Of a stretch of 15,905 bases of DNA, positions 7,005 through 13,972 are shown piece by piece (the first letter of the stretch is position 1; each line of letters begins with the position of its first letter). The stretch spans positions 1 to 15,905 of the forward strand of contig NZ_CALLYO010000462.1 in the NCBI RefSeq assembly GCF_937858865.1, read 5' to 3'. The translations under genes and the position numbers were made by a program. This stretch comes from an uncultured Amaricoccus sp. Its GTDB lineage: Bacteria; Pseudomonadota; Alphaproteobacteria; Rhodobacterales; Rhodobacteraceae. The notes under the pieces were generated by a model. The model saw only the letters and a program-made list of their open reading frames with translations. It did not search any database and had not been told where the DNA came from.

Positions 7005-7275
7005 TGAGCGTGACGGTCACCCCGATGATGGTGACGGCCTGCAGCATCATGAAGCGGAGCATCTCCGCCTTGTTCTCGGCAGCCTCGAGCCGGACCGCGT
7101 TGATGTCGGCCTTCAGCTCCGCCTTCACCGTCGCAAGGTCCGCCTTGGTCGCAAGCTCGGACATATCGGCTTCGGAGAGACCGTCTGCAATCGCCTCGGC
7201 CATCGGGCGCTCCATGCCCGCGTCCGTCAGCTTCCGAACGAACTTCAACGTGTCGATCCTCAACGCCGCAGACAT
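6988..7275 (-). CDS. small coiled-coil, C-terminally anchored membrane protein (CCDC90/DUF1640-like)
   Basis: A 95-aa protein with an N-terminal RIDTLKFVRKLTDAGM segment, a heptad-like region at about residues 37-72 (LATKADLATVKAELKADI and following), and one hydrophobic helix at about residues 73-92 ending at the C-terminus. This order (DTLKFV motif, LATKADL coiled coil, tail anchor) recalls the bacterial DUF1640/CCDC90 family, whose function is not settled. ATG at 7275 is chosen because GGGAG lies eight bases upstream and the DTLKFV motif follows at once; an ATG at 7350 would add 25 unrelated residues. It runs opposite to xylB and xylA, overlaps the xylB 3' end by 17 bases, and has visibly lower GC than its neighbours, suggesting separate acquisition. 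A role in xylose use is not implied. Confidence 0.72.
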   Translation of the reverse strand: MSAALRIDTLKFVRKLTDAGMERPMAEAIADGLSEADMSELATKADLATVKAELKADINAVRLEAAENKAEMLRFMMLQAVTIIGVTVTLIKLLP

Positions 7276-7420
7276 CTCCAGAGCTCCCGACACGAATATA
7301 GCCCACCGCAAGCGGCATGGCGACCGTCCGAATACGAGTGACATAGGCAAGGGGCGTTCTCACGCTCTTTTCCCCGCATAGGTAAACTCCACACGAGAAC
7401 ACCGGGAGGGAAAACGTCCG

Positions 7421-8722
7421 ATGAGCGACTTCTTCAAGGGCATCGAGCCGGTCCGCTACGAAGGCCCGGACAGTACCAACCCGCTCGCCTTTCGCTTCTA
7501 CGACCGCGGCCGGATCGTGCTCGGCAAGCGGATGGAGGATCAGCTGCGCATGGCGGTCGCCTACTGGCACTCCTTCGCCTGGGAGGGGGGCGACCCCTTC
7601 GGCGGGCGCACCTTCGAGCGGCCCTGGTTCGGCGGCGGCATGGCGGACGCGAAGCTGAAGGCTGAGGTCGCCTTCGAGATGCTCGAGATCCTCGGGGCGA
7701 AGTTCTTCACCTTCCACGACCGCGACATCGCCCCCGAAGGCCGGAGCCTCGCCGAGTCGAACCGCAACGTCTCGGAGATCGCCGACATCTTCGAGAGACG
7801 CATGCAGGAGACCGGCGTCGAGCTGCTCTGGGGCACCGCCAACCTCTTCTCCAACCGGAGGTACATGGCGGGCGCCGCCACCAATCCCGACCCGGACGTC
7901 TTCGCCTATGCCGCGGCGCAGGTGAAGCACTGCCTCGACGTCACCCACCGGCTGAACGGCGCCAACTACGTCCTCTGGGGCGGGCGCGAGGGCTACGAGA
8001 CGCTGCTCAACACCGACATGAGGCAGGAACTCGACCATATGGGCCGCTTCCTCGCCATGGTCGTCGACTACAAGGAGAAAATCGGCTTCAAGGGCACCAT
8101 CCTGATCGAGCCGAAGCCGCAGGAGCCGACCAAGCACCAGTACGACTACGACGTCGCCACCGTCTTCGGCTTCCTGCAGCGGTTCGGGCTGGAGAAGGAG
8201 GTGAAGGTCAACATCGAGACCGGCCACGCCGTGCTCGCCGGCCATTCCTTCGAGCACGAGATCGCGACCGCCATCGCCCTCGGTATCTTCGGCTCGGTCG
8301 ACGCCAACCGCAACGACTACCAGTCCGGCTGGGACACCGACCAGTTCCCGAACAACGTCCCGGAGACGGCGCTGGCGCTCTACTACATCCTCGGGGGCGG
8401 CGGGCTCACCACCGGCGGTTTCAACTTCGACGCGAAGCTCCGCCGCCAGTCGCTCGATCCGGAGGATCTGATCGCGGGCCACGTGGGCGGCATGGACACG
8501 CTCGCCCGCGGCCTCCTCGCTGCCGCGGCGATGATCGAGGACGGCGGGCTCGATGCGGCGCTGAAGGATCGCTATGCCGGCTGGGAGAGGCCCGAGGCGC
8601 AGGCGATGCTCGCGAGCGACCTCGCCGCCATCGCCGAGCGGGTCGATCGCGAGGGCCTCGATCCGCAGCCGCGCTCGGGGCGGCAGGAGCGGCTCGAGAA
8701 CCGGGTCAACCGCTTCGTCTGA
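7421..8722 (+). CDS. xylA: xylose isomerase (class II)
   Basis: Interconverts D-xylose and D-xylulose, supplying XylB. The 433 aa fit the long class II enzymes. Catalytic and metal-site residues are where expected, about two positions before E. coli numbering: His99 and Asp102 in FTFHDRD, Glu230 in [16 protein letters not shown], Glu266 and His269 in [12 protein letters not shown], and the aspartates of [23 protein letters not shown]. The usual Asn of EANHA is Gly here (ETGHA), a variant I recall from rhizobial XylA, so it is not a defect. GGGAGGGA (7405-7412) lies eight bases before the ATG. Because an opposite-strand gene separates it from xylB, it probably has its own promoter in 7276-7420. 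That gap holds a GTTCTC/GAGAAC repeat (7356-7361 and 7395-7400) but no clear -35/-10 pair. Confidence 0.97.
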   Translation: MSDFFKGIEPVRYEGPDSTNPLAFRFYDRGRIVLGKRMEDQLRMAVAYWHSFAWEGGDPFGGRTFERPWFGGGMADAKLKAEVAFEMLEILGAKFFTFHDRDIAPEGRSLAESNRNVSEIADIFERRMQETGVELLWGTANLFSNRRYMAGAATNPDPDVFAYAAAQVKHCLDVTHRLNGANYVLWGGREGYETLLNTDMRQELDHMGRFLAMVVDYKEKIGFKGTILIEPKPQEPTKHQYDYDVATVFGFLQRFGLEKEVKVNIETGHAVLAGHSFEHEIATAIALGIFGSVDANRNDYQSGWDTDQFPNNVPETALALYYILGGGGLTTGGFNFDAKLRRQSLDPEDLIAGHVGGMDTLARGLLAAAAMIEDGGLDAALKDRYAGWERPEAQAMLASDLAAIAERVDREGLDPQPRSGRQERLENRVNRFV

Positions 8723-8790
8723 ACGGCCGGTGGCATCGCGTGCGCTTGCCGGCGGGCGCGGCGCGCGGCACACTCCCCGCGGTCGATGGG

Positions 8791-8816
8791 GGAACCTTCG
8801 GGGGCGGGGTCGCGTT
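8791..8816 (+). promoter_or_regulatory. candidate EcfG (general stress sigma factor) promoter
   Basis: GGAAC (8791-8795), a 17-base spacer and CGTT (8813-8816) match the GGAAC-N16/17-CGTT consensus of EcfG-type sigma factors, which run the alphaproteobacterial general stress response. Transcription would start roughly ten bases downstream, leaving a leader of about 35-40 bases before the membrane-protein pair at 8861-9617. Downstream genes of this YqjD/YqjE type are stationary-phase linked in E. coli, which fits. Confidence 0.55.
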
Positions 8817-8860
8817 GCCACGCCGATGCGAGCGGCGCTCGCCCCCGGAGAGATGAGAGG

Positions 8861-9196
8861 ATGATGAGGATGGCCACCCGCAAGGAAATCGAAGACGCCG
8901 CCGCCGAGCTTTCCGAGCCGGTCGCCGCACAGATCGCCGCGCTCCGCGCCGACATGGCCGAGCTCGGCGCCGTGGTCACGCGCCTGGGCAAGGAGCGCGC
9001 TGCCGGGCTCAAGGCGGCGGCGCAGCGGACGGCCTCGACCGGCTACGCCAAGGGGGAGGAGGCGGTCGACGTCGCGCTCGCCGAGCTGCAGTCGCTGGAG
9101 GACGAGCTGGCCGCGGCGACCCGCCGCCGGCCCTTCGCCTCGCTGGGGCTCGCCGCCCTGCTGGGCTTCCTCGTCGGCGTCATCTTCCGGCGCTGA
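8861..9196 (+). CDS. ElaB/YqjD/DUF883-like membrane-anchored protein
   Basis: A 111-aa protein with an N-terminal charged, alanine-rich helical region (about residues 5-88, likely coiled coil) and one C-terminal glycine-rich helix, RRRPFASLGLAALLGFLVGVIFRR, flanked by arginines. This architecture is that of the DUF883/ElaB/YqjD family, tail-anchored inner-membrane proteins; E. coli YqjD and ElaB bind ribosomes in stationary phase. Ribosome association here is inference. The start is ambiguous among ATGs at 8861, 8864 and 8870: GGAGAG (8848-8853) supports 8861 or 8864 and GAGG (8857-8860) supports 8870, with at most three residues of difference. It is the first gene of a two-gene operon, since the next start lies one base after this stop, and it follows a GGAAC-N17-CGTT promoter. 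Confidence 0.75.
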   Translation: MMRMATRKEIEDAAAELSEPVAAQIAALRADMAELGAVVTRLGKERAAGLKAAAQRTASTGYAKGEEAVDVALAELQSLEDELAAATRRRPFASLGLAALLGFLVGVIFRR

Positions 9197-9197
9197 C

Positions 9198-9617
9198 GTG
9201 TTCCGCGCGCTCTCGGCGGTCTCGCGGGTCGCGGAGGCGCGCGTCCGCAGCTTCGGGCGCCGCACAGCCCTGCGTGCGGCGCTGGTCGGCGGATGCGTGC
9301 TGGCCGCGCTGGTCTGCCTCGGCTTCGCGCTGATGGCGGCCGCCGTGGCGCTGGCCGACCGCTTCGGCTGGATCAACGCGCTCGCCATCATGGCCGCCGG
9401 GGCGCTGGTGGTGCTGCTGATCTTTCTCGGTGCGCTGGCGCTCGAGGAGCGGCGCCACCGCCGGCTCGCGGCGCAGCGGGCGGCGCTCGACCGCCAGCTG
9501 GCGCAGGTGGCGGCGCTGTCGCTGGTGGGCGGGGCGAAGCCGTCGCGCTCGGCGGTCGGGATCGGCCTGGTGGCGCTCGGCGCGCTGCTCGTGCTGCTGA
9601 GGCGCGATCGCGATTAG
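9198..9617 (+). CDS. YqjE/phage-holin-family-like inner-membrane protein
   Basis: A 139-aa protein with hydrophobic helices at about residues 27-52 and 60-82, a charged, coiled-coil-like middle (ALEERRHRRLAAQRAALDRQL), and a third short helix at about 118-134 ending in RRDRD. Such proteins are often labelled 'phage holin family' or YqjE and are commonly paired with a DUF883/YqjD-like gene, as here. Nothing phage-related surrounds it, so a lysis role is unlikely. The GTG at 9198 follows the previous stop by one base, implying translational coupling. A perfect hairpin lies just after its stop. Function is unknown; a structural or stress role in the membrane is inferred from the pairing and promoter. 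Confidence 0.72.
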   Translation: MFRALSAVSRVAEARVRSFGRRTALRAALVGGCVLAALVCLGFALMAAAVALADRFGWINALAIMAAGALVVLLIFLGALALEERRHRRLAAQRAALDRQLAQVAALSLVGGAKPSRSAVGIGLVALGALLVLLRRDRD

Positions 9618-9620
9618 GGC

Positions 9621-9650
9621 GGCGGGCACACCCAGGCACGTGTGCCCGCC
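9621..9650. terminator. perfect hairpin between convergent genes
   Basis: GGCGGGCACAC and GTGTGCCCGCC form a perfect 11-bp stem around an 8-base loop, starting four bases after the YqjE-like stop. It lies between that gene and minus-strand smpB, so it could end both transcripts. No T-run follows on either strand. Between it and the smpB stop lies an AT-rich stretch including the palindrome CAATATATTG (9654-9663). Confidence 0.5.
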
Positions 9651-9710
9651 GGTCAATATATTGAAAAGACGCGACTATTTTACCCGTATTGACAACGTAT
9701 AGACAGGCAG

Positions 9711-10181
9711 TCAGCCGCGCTCGCGCAGGAGACGGGCCTTCTGGCGCTCCCAGTCGCGCTTGGCCTCGGTCGCCCGCTTGTCGGCGAGCTTCTTGCCCTT
9801 GGCGATGCCGAGCTGCAGCTTCGCCTTGCCGCGATCGTTGAAGTAGAGCCGCAGCGGCACCAGCGTCATCCCCTCGCGCGCTGTCCCCTGCCAGAGCCGG
9901 GCGAGCTCGCGCCGCGAGACGAGGAGCTTGCGGCGGCGCCGTTCCTCGTGGCCGAAGGCCTTGGCCTGGGCATAGGCCGGGATGTAGCCGTTGATCAGCC
10001 AGAGCTCGCCGCCTTCGACGGCGGCATAGCTCTCGGCGATGTTGGCCTTGCCCTGCCGCAGGCTCTTCACCTCCGAGCCCTCGAGCACGATGCCCACCTC
10101 GAGGTCGTCCTCGATGAAATAGTCGTGCCGCGCGCGCCGGTTCTCGGCGACGAGCTTCACGGGTTTCGCGTCCTTGGCCAT
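9711..10181 (-). CDS. smpB: SsrA-binding protein SmpB
   Basis: Partner of tmRNA in trans-translation: it binds the tRNA-like domain of ssrA RNA and helps rescue stalled ribosomes. The 156 aa are the normal length. Recognisable SmpB segments are [56 protein letters not shown], the basic [19 protein letters not shown] loop, [26 protein letters not shown], and the lysine- and arginine-rich C-terminal tail [23 protein letters not shown] that enters the ribosomal decoding site. The ATG at 10181 has only a weak ribosome binding site (GGCGGGA close by). The ssrA RNA gene is not visible in the window. smpB is read in the same direction as dapA but is separated from it by a plus-strand dehydrogenase gene. 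Confidence 0.97.
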   Translation of the reverse strand: MAKDAKPVKLVAENRRARHDYFIEDDLEVGIVLEGSEVKSLRQGKANIAESYAAVEGGELWLINGYIPAYAQAKAFGHEERRRRKLLVSRRELARLWQGTAREGMTLVPLRLYFNDRGKAKLQLGIAKGKKLADKRATEAKRDWERQKARLLRERG

Positions 10182-10270
10182 GGTCCCGCCGCTCTATCGA
10201 AGGCCACTTCGCCTGTCCAGCCGGCGCCCTCGGGCTATCTCCCCCCGGACAGCAGAGGAAGGAGGAGCAG

Positions 10271-10954
10271 ATGCCCACGGTCGTCGTCACGAGCGCGAGC
10301 CGCGGTATCGGCCGCGAGTTCGTCCGCCAGTATGCCGCGGAAGGCTGGCAGGTCATCGCCGCCTGCCGCCATCCGGAAAGCCTGGACCGGGAGCTGCGCG
10401 CCTACGGCAGCGGCGTCCGGCCGATCGCCATGGACGTGACCGACCTCGCCGCGGTCGAGGCGGTGGCGCGCGAGGGCGACGGTCCGGTCGACCTGCTGCT
10501 CAACACCGCCGGGATCGCCGGCTCGGGCGACGATTCGCCGGGGGCGGTGAACTATGCCGACTGGGCGCATGTGCTCGACGTCAACACCATGGGGCCGGTC
10601 CGGGTGCTCGACGCCTTCGCCGACCGGCTGGCGGCGGCAGGCGGCGCCAGGGCGGTGACACTGACGAGCGGCATGGGTTCGATCGGCGATGTCGGGTCGG
10701 GCTCGCAGCTCGTCTACCGCACCTCGAAGGCGGCGGTGAACATGGCGATGCGGGCGCGCGCGTTCAGCCTCGGGCCGCGCGGGATCACCGTCGTCGTGCT
10801 CAATCCGGGCTGGGTCAGGACCGACATGGGCGGCCCGGGCGCCGCCATCTCGCCCGAGGAGAGCGTGACGGCGATGCGCCGGGTGATCGCGGGGCTGACG
10901 CCGGAGCAGAACGGGACGTTCCTGAACTGGCGGGGCGGCGGCTATCCGTGGTAG
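10271..10954 (+). CDS. short-chain dehydrogenase/reductase (C-factor-like)
   Basis: NAD(P)-dependent oxidoreductase fold, 227 aa, at the short end of the classical SDR family. Visible parts are the Rossmann nucleotide loop TSASRGIG (residues 7-14), DVTD (acidic residue after beta-3), NTAG (78-81), Asn105 in DVNTMGPV, Ser133 in LTSGMGS, and the catalytic Tyr149-x3-Lys153 in YRTSK, so the catalytic tetrad is intact. PGWVRTDMGGPGA is typical of the C-factor/CsgA-like branch. The first glycine of TGxxxGIG is serine here, which is unusual. AGGAAGGAGGAG (10256-10267) is a very strong ribosome binding site before the ATG. The substrate is unknown. It is divergent from smpB and convergent with dapA, with only 23 bases between the stops, and is the odd-strand gene within a minus-strand pair. 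Confidence 0.9.
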   Translation: MPTVVVTSASRGIGREFVRQYAAEGWQVIAACRHPESLDRELRAYGSGVRPIAMDVTDLAAVEAVAREGDGPVDLLLNTAGIAGSGDDSPGAVNYADWAHVLDVNTMGPVRVLDAFADRLAAAGGARAVTLTSGMGSIGDVGSGSQLVYRTSKAAVNMAMRARAFSLGPRGITVVVLNPGWVRTDMGGPGAAISPEESVTAMRRVIAGLTPEQNGTFLNWRGGGYPW

Positions 10955-10977
10955 CTCGTCCGCCTGCGACTCGGCCG

Positions 10978-11853
10978 TCAGTTGAGCAGGCCGGCGTGGC
11001 GCATGGCGGCGCGCATCTTCTCGCGCGTCGGCTCCTCGAGGGGCACCATCGGCGAGCGGATCTCCTCGGTGCACTTGCCGAGAAGCGAGAGGCCGAACTT
11101 GGTCGGTGCCGGGTTCGGCTCGGCGAAGCAGGCGCGGTGCAGCGGCATCAGCCGGTCCTGATAGGTGAGGGCGCGGGCGTAGTCGCCGGCGAGCATCGCC
11201 TCCTGGAACTCGGCCGAGAGGCGCGGGGCGATGTTCGCCACCACGCTGATGCAGCCGCGGCCGCCGTGGGCGTTGAAGCCGAGCGCGCTGTCGTCGTTGC
11301 CGGAGAGCTGGATGAAGTCCGTGCCGCAGGTGATCCGCTGGTCCGAGACGCGGCCGATGTCGCCGGTCGCGTCCTTGACGCCGATGATCCGTGGCAGCCG
11401 GGCGAGCTCGCCCATGGTGGCGGGCGTCATGTCGACGACCGAGCGGCCGGGGATGTTGTAGATGATGATCGGCAGGTCCACCGCGTCGTGCAGGGTGCGG
11501 AAGTGGTGGTAGAGCCCGCGCTGGCTCGGCTTGTTGTAGTAGGGGGTGACGACCAGCGCCGCGTCGGCCCCGACCTTGCGGGCGAAGCGCATCAGGCGGA
11601 TCGATTCCTCGGTGTTGTTCGAGCCCGCCCCGGCGATGACCGGGATGCGGCCGGCGGCGGTCTGCACGATCAGCTCGATGCAGTGCTCGTGCTCCTCGTG
11701 GCTGAGGGTCGGGGTCTCGCCGGTGGTGCCGACGGCGACGAGGCCGTGGCTGCCCTCGGCGACATGCCATTCCACCAGCGCGACGAGCGCGGCCTCGTCC
11801 ACCTTGCCGTCGCGGAAGGGGGTGACGAGCGCGGGGATCGAGCCTTGGAACAT
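10978..11853 (-). CDS. dapA: 4-hydroxy-tetrahydrodipicolinate synthase
   Basis: Condenses pyruvate with aspartate semialdehyde in the lysine and meso-diaminopimelate pathway, so it also feeds peptidoglycan synthesis. With the ATG at 11853 the protein is 291 aa, one less than E. coli DapA. Catalytic residues are in place: Thr43 and Thr44 in [11 protein letters not shown], Tyr106 in TPYYNKPSQ, Tyr132 and Arg137 in IYNIPGR, and Schiff-base Lys160 in GVKDATGD. The upstream in-frame ATG at 11928 would add 25 residues ahead of the conserved [13 protein letters not shown] start, and GAGG lies 8 bases before 11853, so the shorter form is preferred. It is divergent from the lytic transglycosylase gene. 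smpB is the next minus-strand gene downstream, but a plus-strand dehydrogenase intervenes. Confidence 0.97.
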   Translation of the reverse strand: MFQGSIPALVTPFRDGKVDEAALVALVEWHVAEGSHGLVAVGTTGETPTLSHEEHEHCIELIVQTAAGRIPVIAGAGSNNTEESIRLMRFARKVGADAALVVTPYYNKPSQRGLYHHFRTLHDAVDLPIIIYNIPGRSVVDMTPATMGELARLPRIIGVKDATGDIGRVSDQRITCGTDFIQLSGNDDSALGFNAHGGRGCISVVANIAPRLSAEFQEAMLAGDYARALTYQDRLMPLHRACFAEPNPAPTKFGLSLLGKCTEEIRSPMVPLEEPTREKMRAAMRHAGLLN

Positions 11854-11899
11854 GGGATGCCTCTTCGACGGGGAGGGGAGCGGCCCCGGAGCCGGGCGG

Positions 11900-11928
11900 A
11901 ACCTATTCGTGAATCGCATTAACCGCAA
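11900..11928 (-). promoter_or_regulatory. possible dapA promoter
   Basis: On the minus strand TTGCGG (11928-11923), exactly 17 bases, then TAGGTT (11905-11900). The hexamers match the sigma-70 consensus only partly (4 of 6 and 3 of 6). It sits about 47 bases before the chosen dapA start in a locally AT-richer divergent region. Confidence 0.25.
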
Positions 11929-11961
11929 GCATCTGGCATGAAGACTTGCCGCTGCACGCTA

Positions 11962-11970
11962 TGGTATAGT
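11962..11970 (+). promoter_or_regulatory. extended -10 promoter candidate for the transglycosylase
   Basis: TGGTATAGT carries a TATAGT hexamer (11965-11970) with the upstream TG of extended -10 promoters. There is no good -35 at 16-18 bp, which extended -10 promoters do not need. It lies 36 bases before the ATG at 12007. Confidence 0.4.
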
Positions 11971-12006
11971 GCCGCCAAAGCAGAACAAGCACCTCGAGGG
12001 ACGAGC

Positions 12007-13956
12007 ATGCCGCACCGCAAGCGATTGATCCCTGCCCTGCTCGCCGGGCTGTGGCTCGGCCTGCCCGGCGTCGCGTCCGCCCAGACCACGGCACAGGCGT
12101 CGCTTCTCGCCCAGGCGCTCGACGCGGCGGCGACCGGGGACTGGACCGAGGCCGAGACGCTGGCGGCCTGGACCGGACAGCCGATCGCCCGGGACATCCT
12201 GCTCTGGGCCCGCCTGCGCGACGGAGCGGGGACCTGGGAGGAGTATGGCGCCTTCCTCGCCGAGCATCCCGACTGGCCGGGGCTCGCCACGCTGCGTCGC
12301 GCCGGCGAGCGGCAGATGCCGCAGGGGCTGCCGGCGGCGGAGGTCGTCGCCTTCTTCGGCGAGAAGCCGGAGACCGGCACCGGCTCGCTGCGGCTCGCCG
12401 AGGCGCTGCGCGCCGAGGGGCGGGTGGAGGAGGCGGAGGCGGAGATCGTCCGGGCGTGGACCGGCTTCTCGCTGACCGGCGCCGAGCGGCGCGCGATGCT
12501 CGACGGCTGGGGCGAGGTGGTGAAGCCGCAGCACGAGGCGCGGCTCGACATGCTGCTCTGGCGCGGGCTCACCAACGAGGCCGAGGCGATGCTGCGGCTG
12601 GTGGGCGAGGACTGGCAGAAGCTGGCCCAGGCGCGCATCGCCACCCGGCGCGATGCCGAGGGGATGCAGTATCTGATCAACAGCGTGCCGGCGCGGCTGA
12701 AGAACGATCCCGGGCTCGCCTACGAGCGGTATCGCTACCGGGTGCAGAAGGGGCGCTGGCAGGATGCCGAGGCCTATATCCTCGAGAAGTCGACCTCGGC
12801 GACCGCGCTCGGGCGGCCGGAGATGTGGCTGGAGCGCCGGGCGAACCTGGCGCGGCAGGCGCTCGAGGACGGCGACGTGCGCGGCGCCTACCGGATCGCG
12901 GCGCAGAACTTCGGCAGCGAGGGTGCCGACTATGCCGACAGCGAGTGGGTGGCGGGCTTCGTCGCGCTGACCCGGCTCGACGACCCGAAGCGGGCGATCG
13001 GGCATTTCACCAAATTCCAGGCGGCGGTGGCGACGCCGATCAGCCTCGGGCGGGCCGGCTACTGGCTCGGGCTCGCCTTCAAGGCGAGCGGGGACGCCGC
13101 AGCGGCGGAGAACGCCTTCCGCATGGGGGCGAAGTACCAGACGAGCTTCTACGGGCAGCTGGCGGCGGAGGAGCTCGGCCTGCCGCCCGACACCGGGCTC
13201 GTCGGGGTGGGCGCGCCGCCCGACTGGCGGGGCGCCGACTTCATGCAGTCCTCGGTGGTGAAGGCGGCCTATTTCCTGCATCTCGCCAACGACGACCGGC
13301 GGGCCTCGCAGTTCTTCCGCCATGCCGCGGACGGCCAGCCGCCGGAGGTGCGCGCGGCGCTGGCGCAGATGGCGATCGACCTCGGGCGGCCGCAGATCGG
13401 CATCCGCATCTCGAAGGACGCGGCCGCGCAGGGGATCATCCTGGCCGACCAGTATTATCCGCTGCATGCGGTGGCCGAGGACGCCTGGCCGGTGCCGACA
13501 GAGTTCATGATGGCGATCGCGCGGCAGGAGTCGGAGCTCGACGCGCGGGCGGCCTCGAGCGTGGGGGCGCGCGGGCTGATGCAGCTGATGCCGGCGACGG
13601 CCAGGCACGAGGCGGACCGGGCCGGGGTGCCGTTCAGCCCGGCGCGGCTCGGGACCGACCCGCGCTACAACGCGCGGCTCGGGACCTCGTACCTCGCGGG
13701 CCTGCTCGACCGCTACCGGGGGTCGTACCTGCTGGCCACGGCCGCCTACAACGCCGGGCCGGGGCGGGTGGACGCCTGGCTGAAACAGAACGGCGATCCG
13801 CGCACCGGGGCGGTCGACAGCGTGGCGTGGATCGAGTCGATCCCCTACAGCGAGACCCGCAACTACGTGATGCGGGTGCTCGAGGCGCTGCACGTCTACC
13901 GGGCGCGGCTCCAGGGCGAGGCGGCGGCGGTGCGGATCGTGGCCGACATCAACTGA
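12007..13956 (+). CDS. slt: soluble lytic murein transglycosylase (family 1)
   Basis: Periplasmic enzyme that cleaves peptidoglycan between MurNAc and GlcNAc to form 1,6-anhydromuropeptides. The 649 aa precursor starts with a signal peptide (MPHRKRLIPALLAGLWLGL, then ASA before Gln26). A long alpha-helical region with tetratricopeptide-like character (about residues 30-480) matches the superhelical domain of Slt70. The C-terminal goose-lysozyme-like domain (about 490-640) has catalytic Glu508 in ARQESELD, GARGLMQLMPATA, AAYNAGPGRV and PYSETRNYVMRVL. ATG at 12007 is preceded by GAGGG (11996-12000); an ATG at 11938 would put 23 residues before the signal peptide. No lipobox cysteine is present, so it is soluble and not a membrane-bound Mlt. 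It is divergent from dapA, whose product supplies diaminopimelate for the same cell wall. Confidence 0.94.
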   Translation: MPHRKRLIPALLAGLWLGLPGVASAQTTAQASLLAQALDAAATGDWTEAETLAAWTGQPIARDILLWARLRDGAGTWEEYGAFLAEHPDWPGLATLRRAGERQMPQGLPAAEVVAFFGEKPETGTGSLRLAEALRAEGRVEEAEAEIVRAWTGFSLTGAERRAMLDGWGEVVKPQHEARLDMLLWRGLTNEAEAMLRLVGEDWQKLAQARIATRRDAEGMQYLINSVPARLKNDPGLAYERYRYRVQKGRWQDAEAYILEKSTSATALGRPEMWLERRANLARQALEDGDVRGAYRIAAQNFGSEGADYADSEWVAGFVALTRLDDPKRAIGHFTKFQAAVATPISLGRAGYWLGLAFKASGDAAAAENAFRMGAKYQTSFYGQLAAEELGLPPDTGLVGVGAPPDWRGADFMQSSVVKAAYFLHLANDDRRASQFFRHAADGQPPEVRAALAQMAIDLGRPQIGIRISKDAAAQGIILADQYYPLHAVAEDAWPVPTEFMMAIARQESELDARAASSVGARGLMQLMPATARHEADRAGVPFSPARLGTDPRYNARLGTSYLAGLLDRYRGSYLLATAAYNAGPGRVDAWLKQNGDPRTGAVDSVAWIESIPYSETRNYVMRVLEALHVYRARLQGEAAAVRIVADIN

Positions 13957-13972
13957 CGCGTTCCGGTCGGTG

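Noticed and set aside
8216..8233. Damaged xylose isomerase active site (ETGHA instead of EANHA)
   Set aside because: The metal-binding Glu266 and catalytic-region His269 are intact, and similar variants occur in rhizobial XylA as I recall them.
6965..9391. 808-codon minus-strand open frame opposite xylA and its neighbours
   Set aside because: It is antisense to xylose isomerase and the membrane operon, with compositionally biased sequence and no domain. The small gene at 6988-7275 is real but in a different frame.
9198..9617. Prophage lysis gene
   Set aside because: A holin-like label is tempting, but there are no phage neighbours and the gene is coupled to a DUF883/YqjD-like partner.
9615..9720. 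Attachment site or ssrA gene next to smpB
   Set aside because: tmRNA-linked integration sites are common near smpB, but I see no tRNA-like acceptor arm, tag-peptide frame, integrase or direct repeats.
11959..13893. Long minus-strand and alternative plus-strand open frames across the transglycosylase
   Set aside because: The lytic transglycosylase frame has a signal peptide and a complete catalytic domain. The others are arginine- and alanine-rich shadows.
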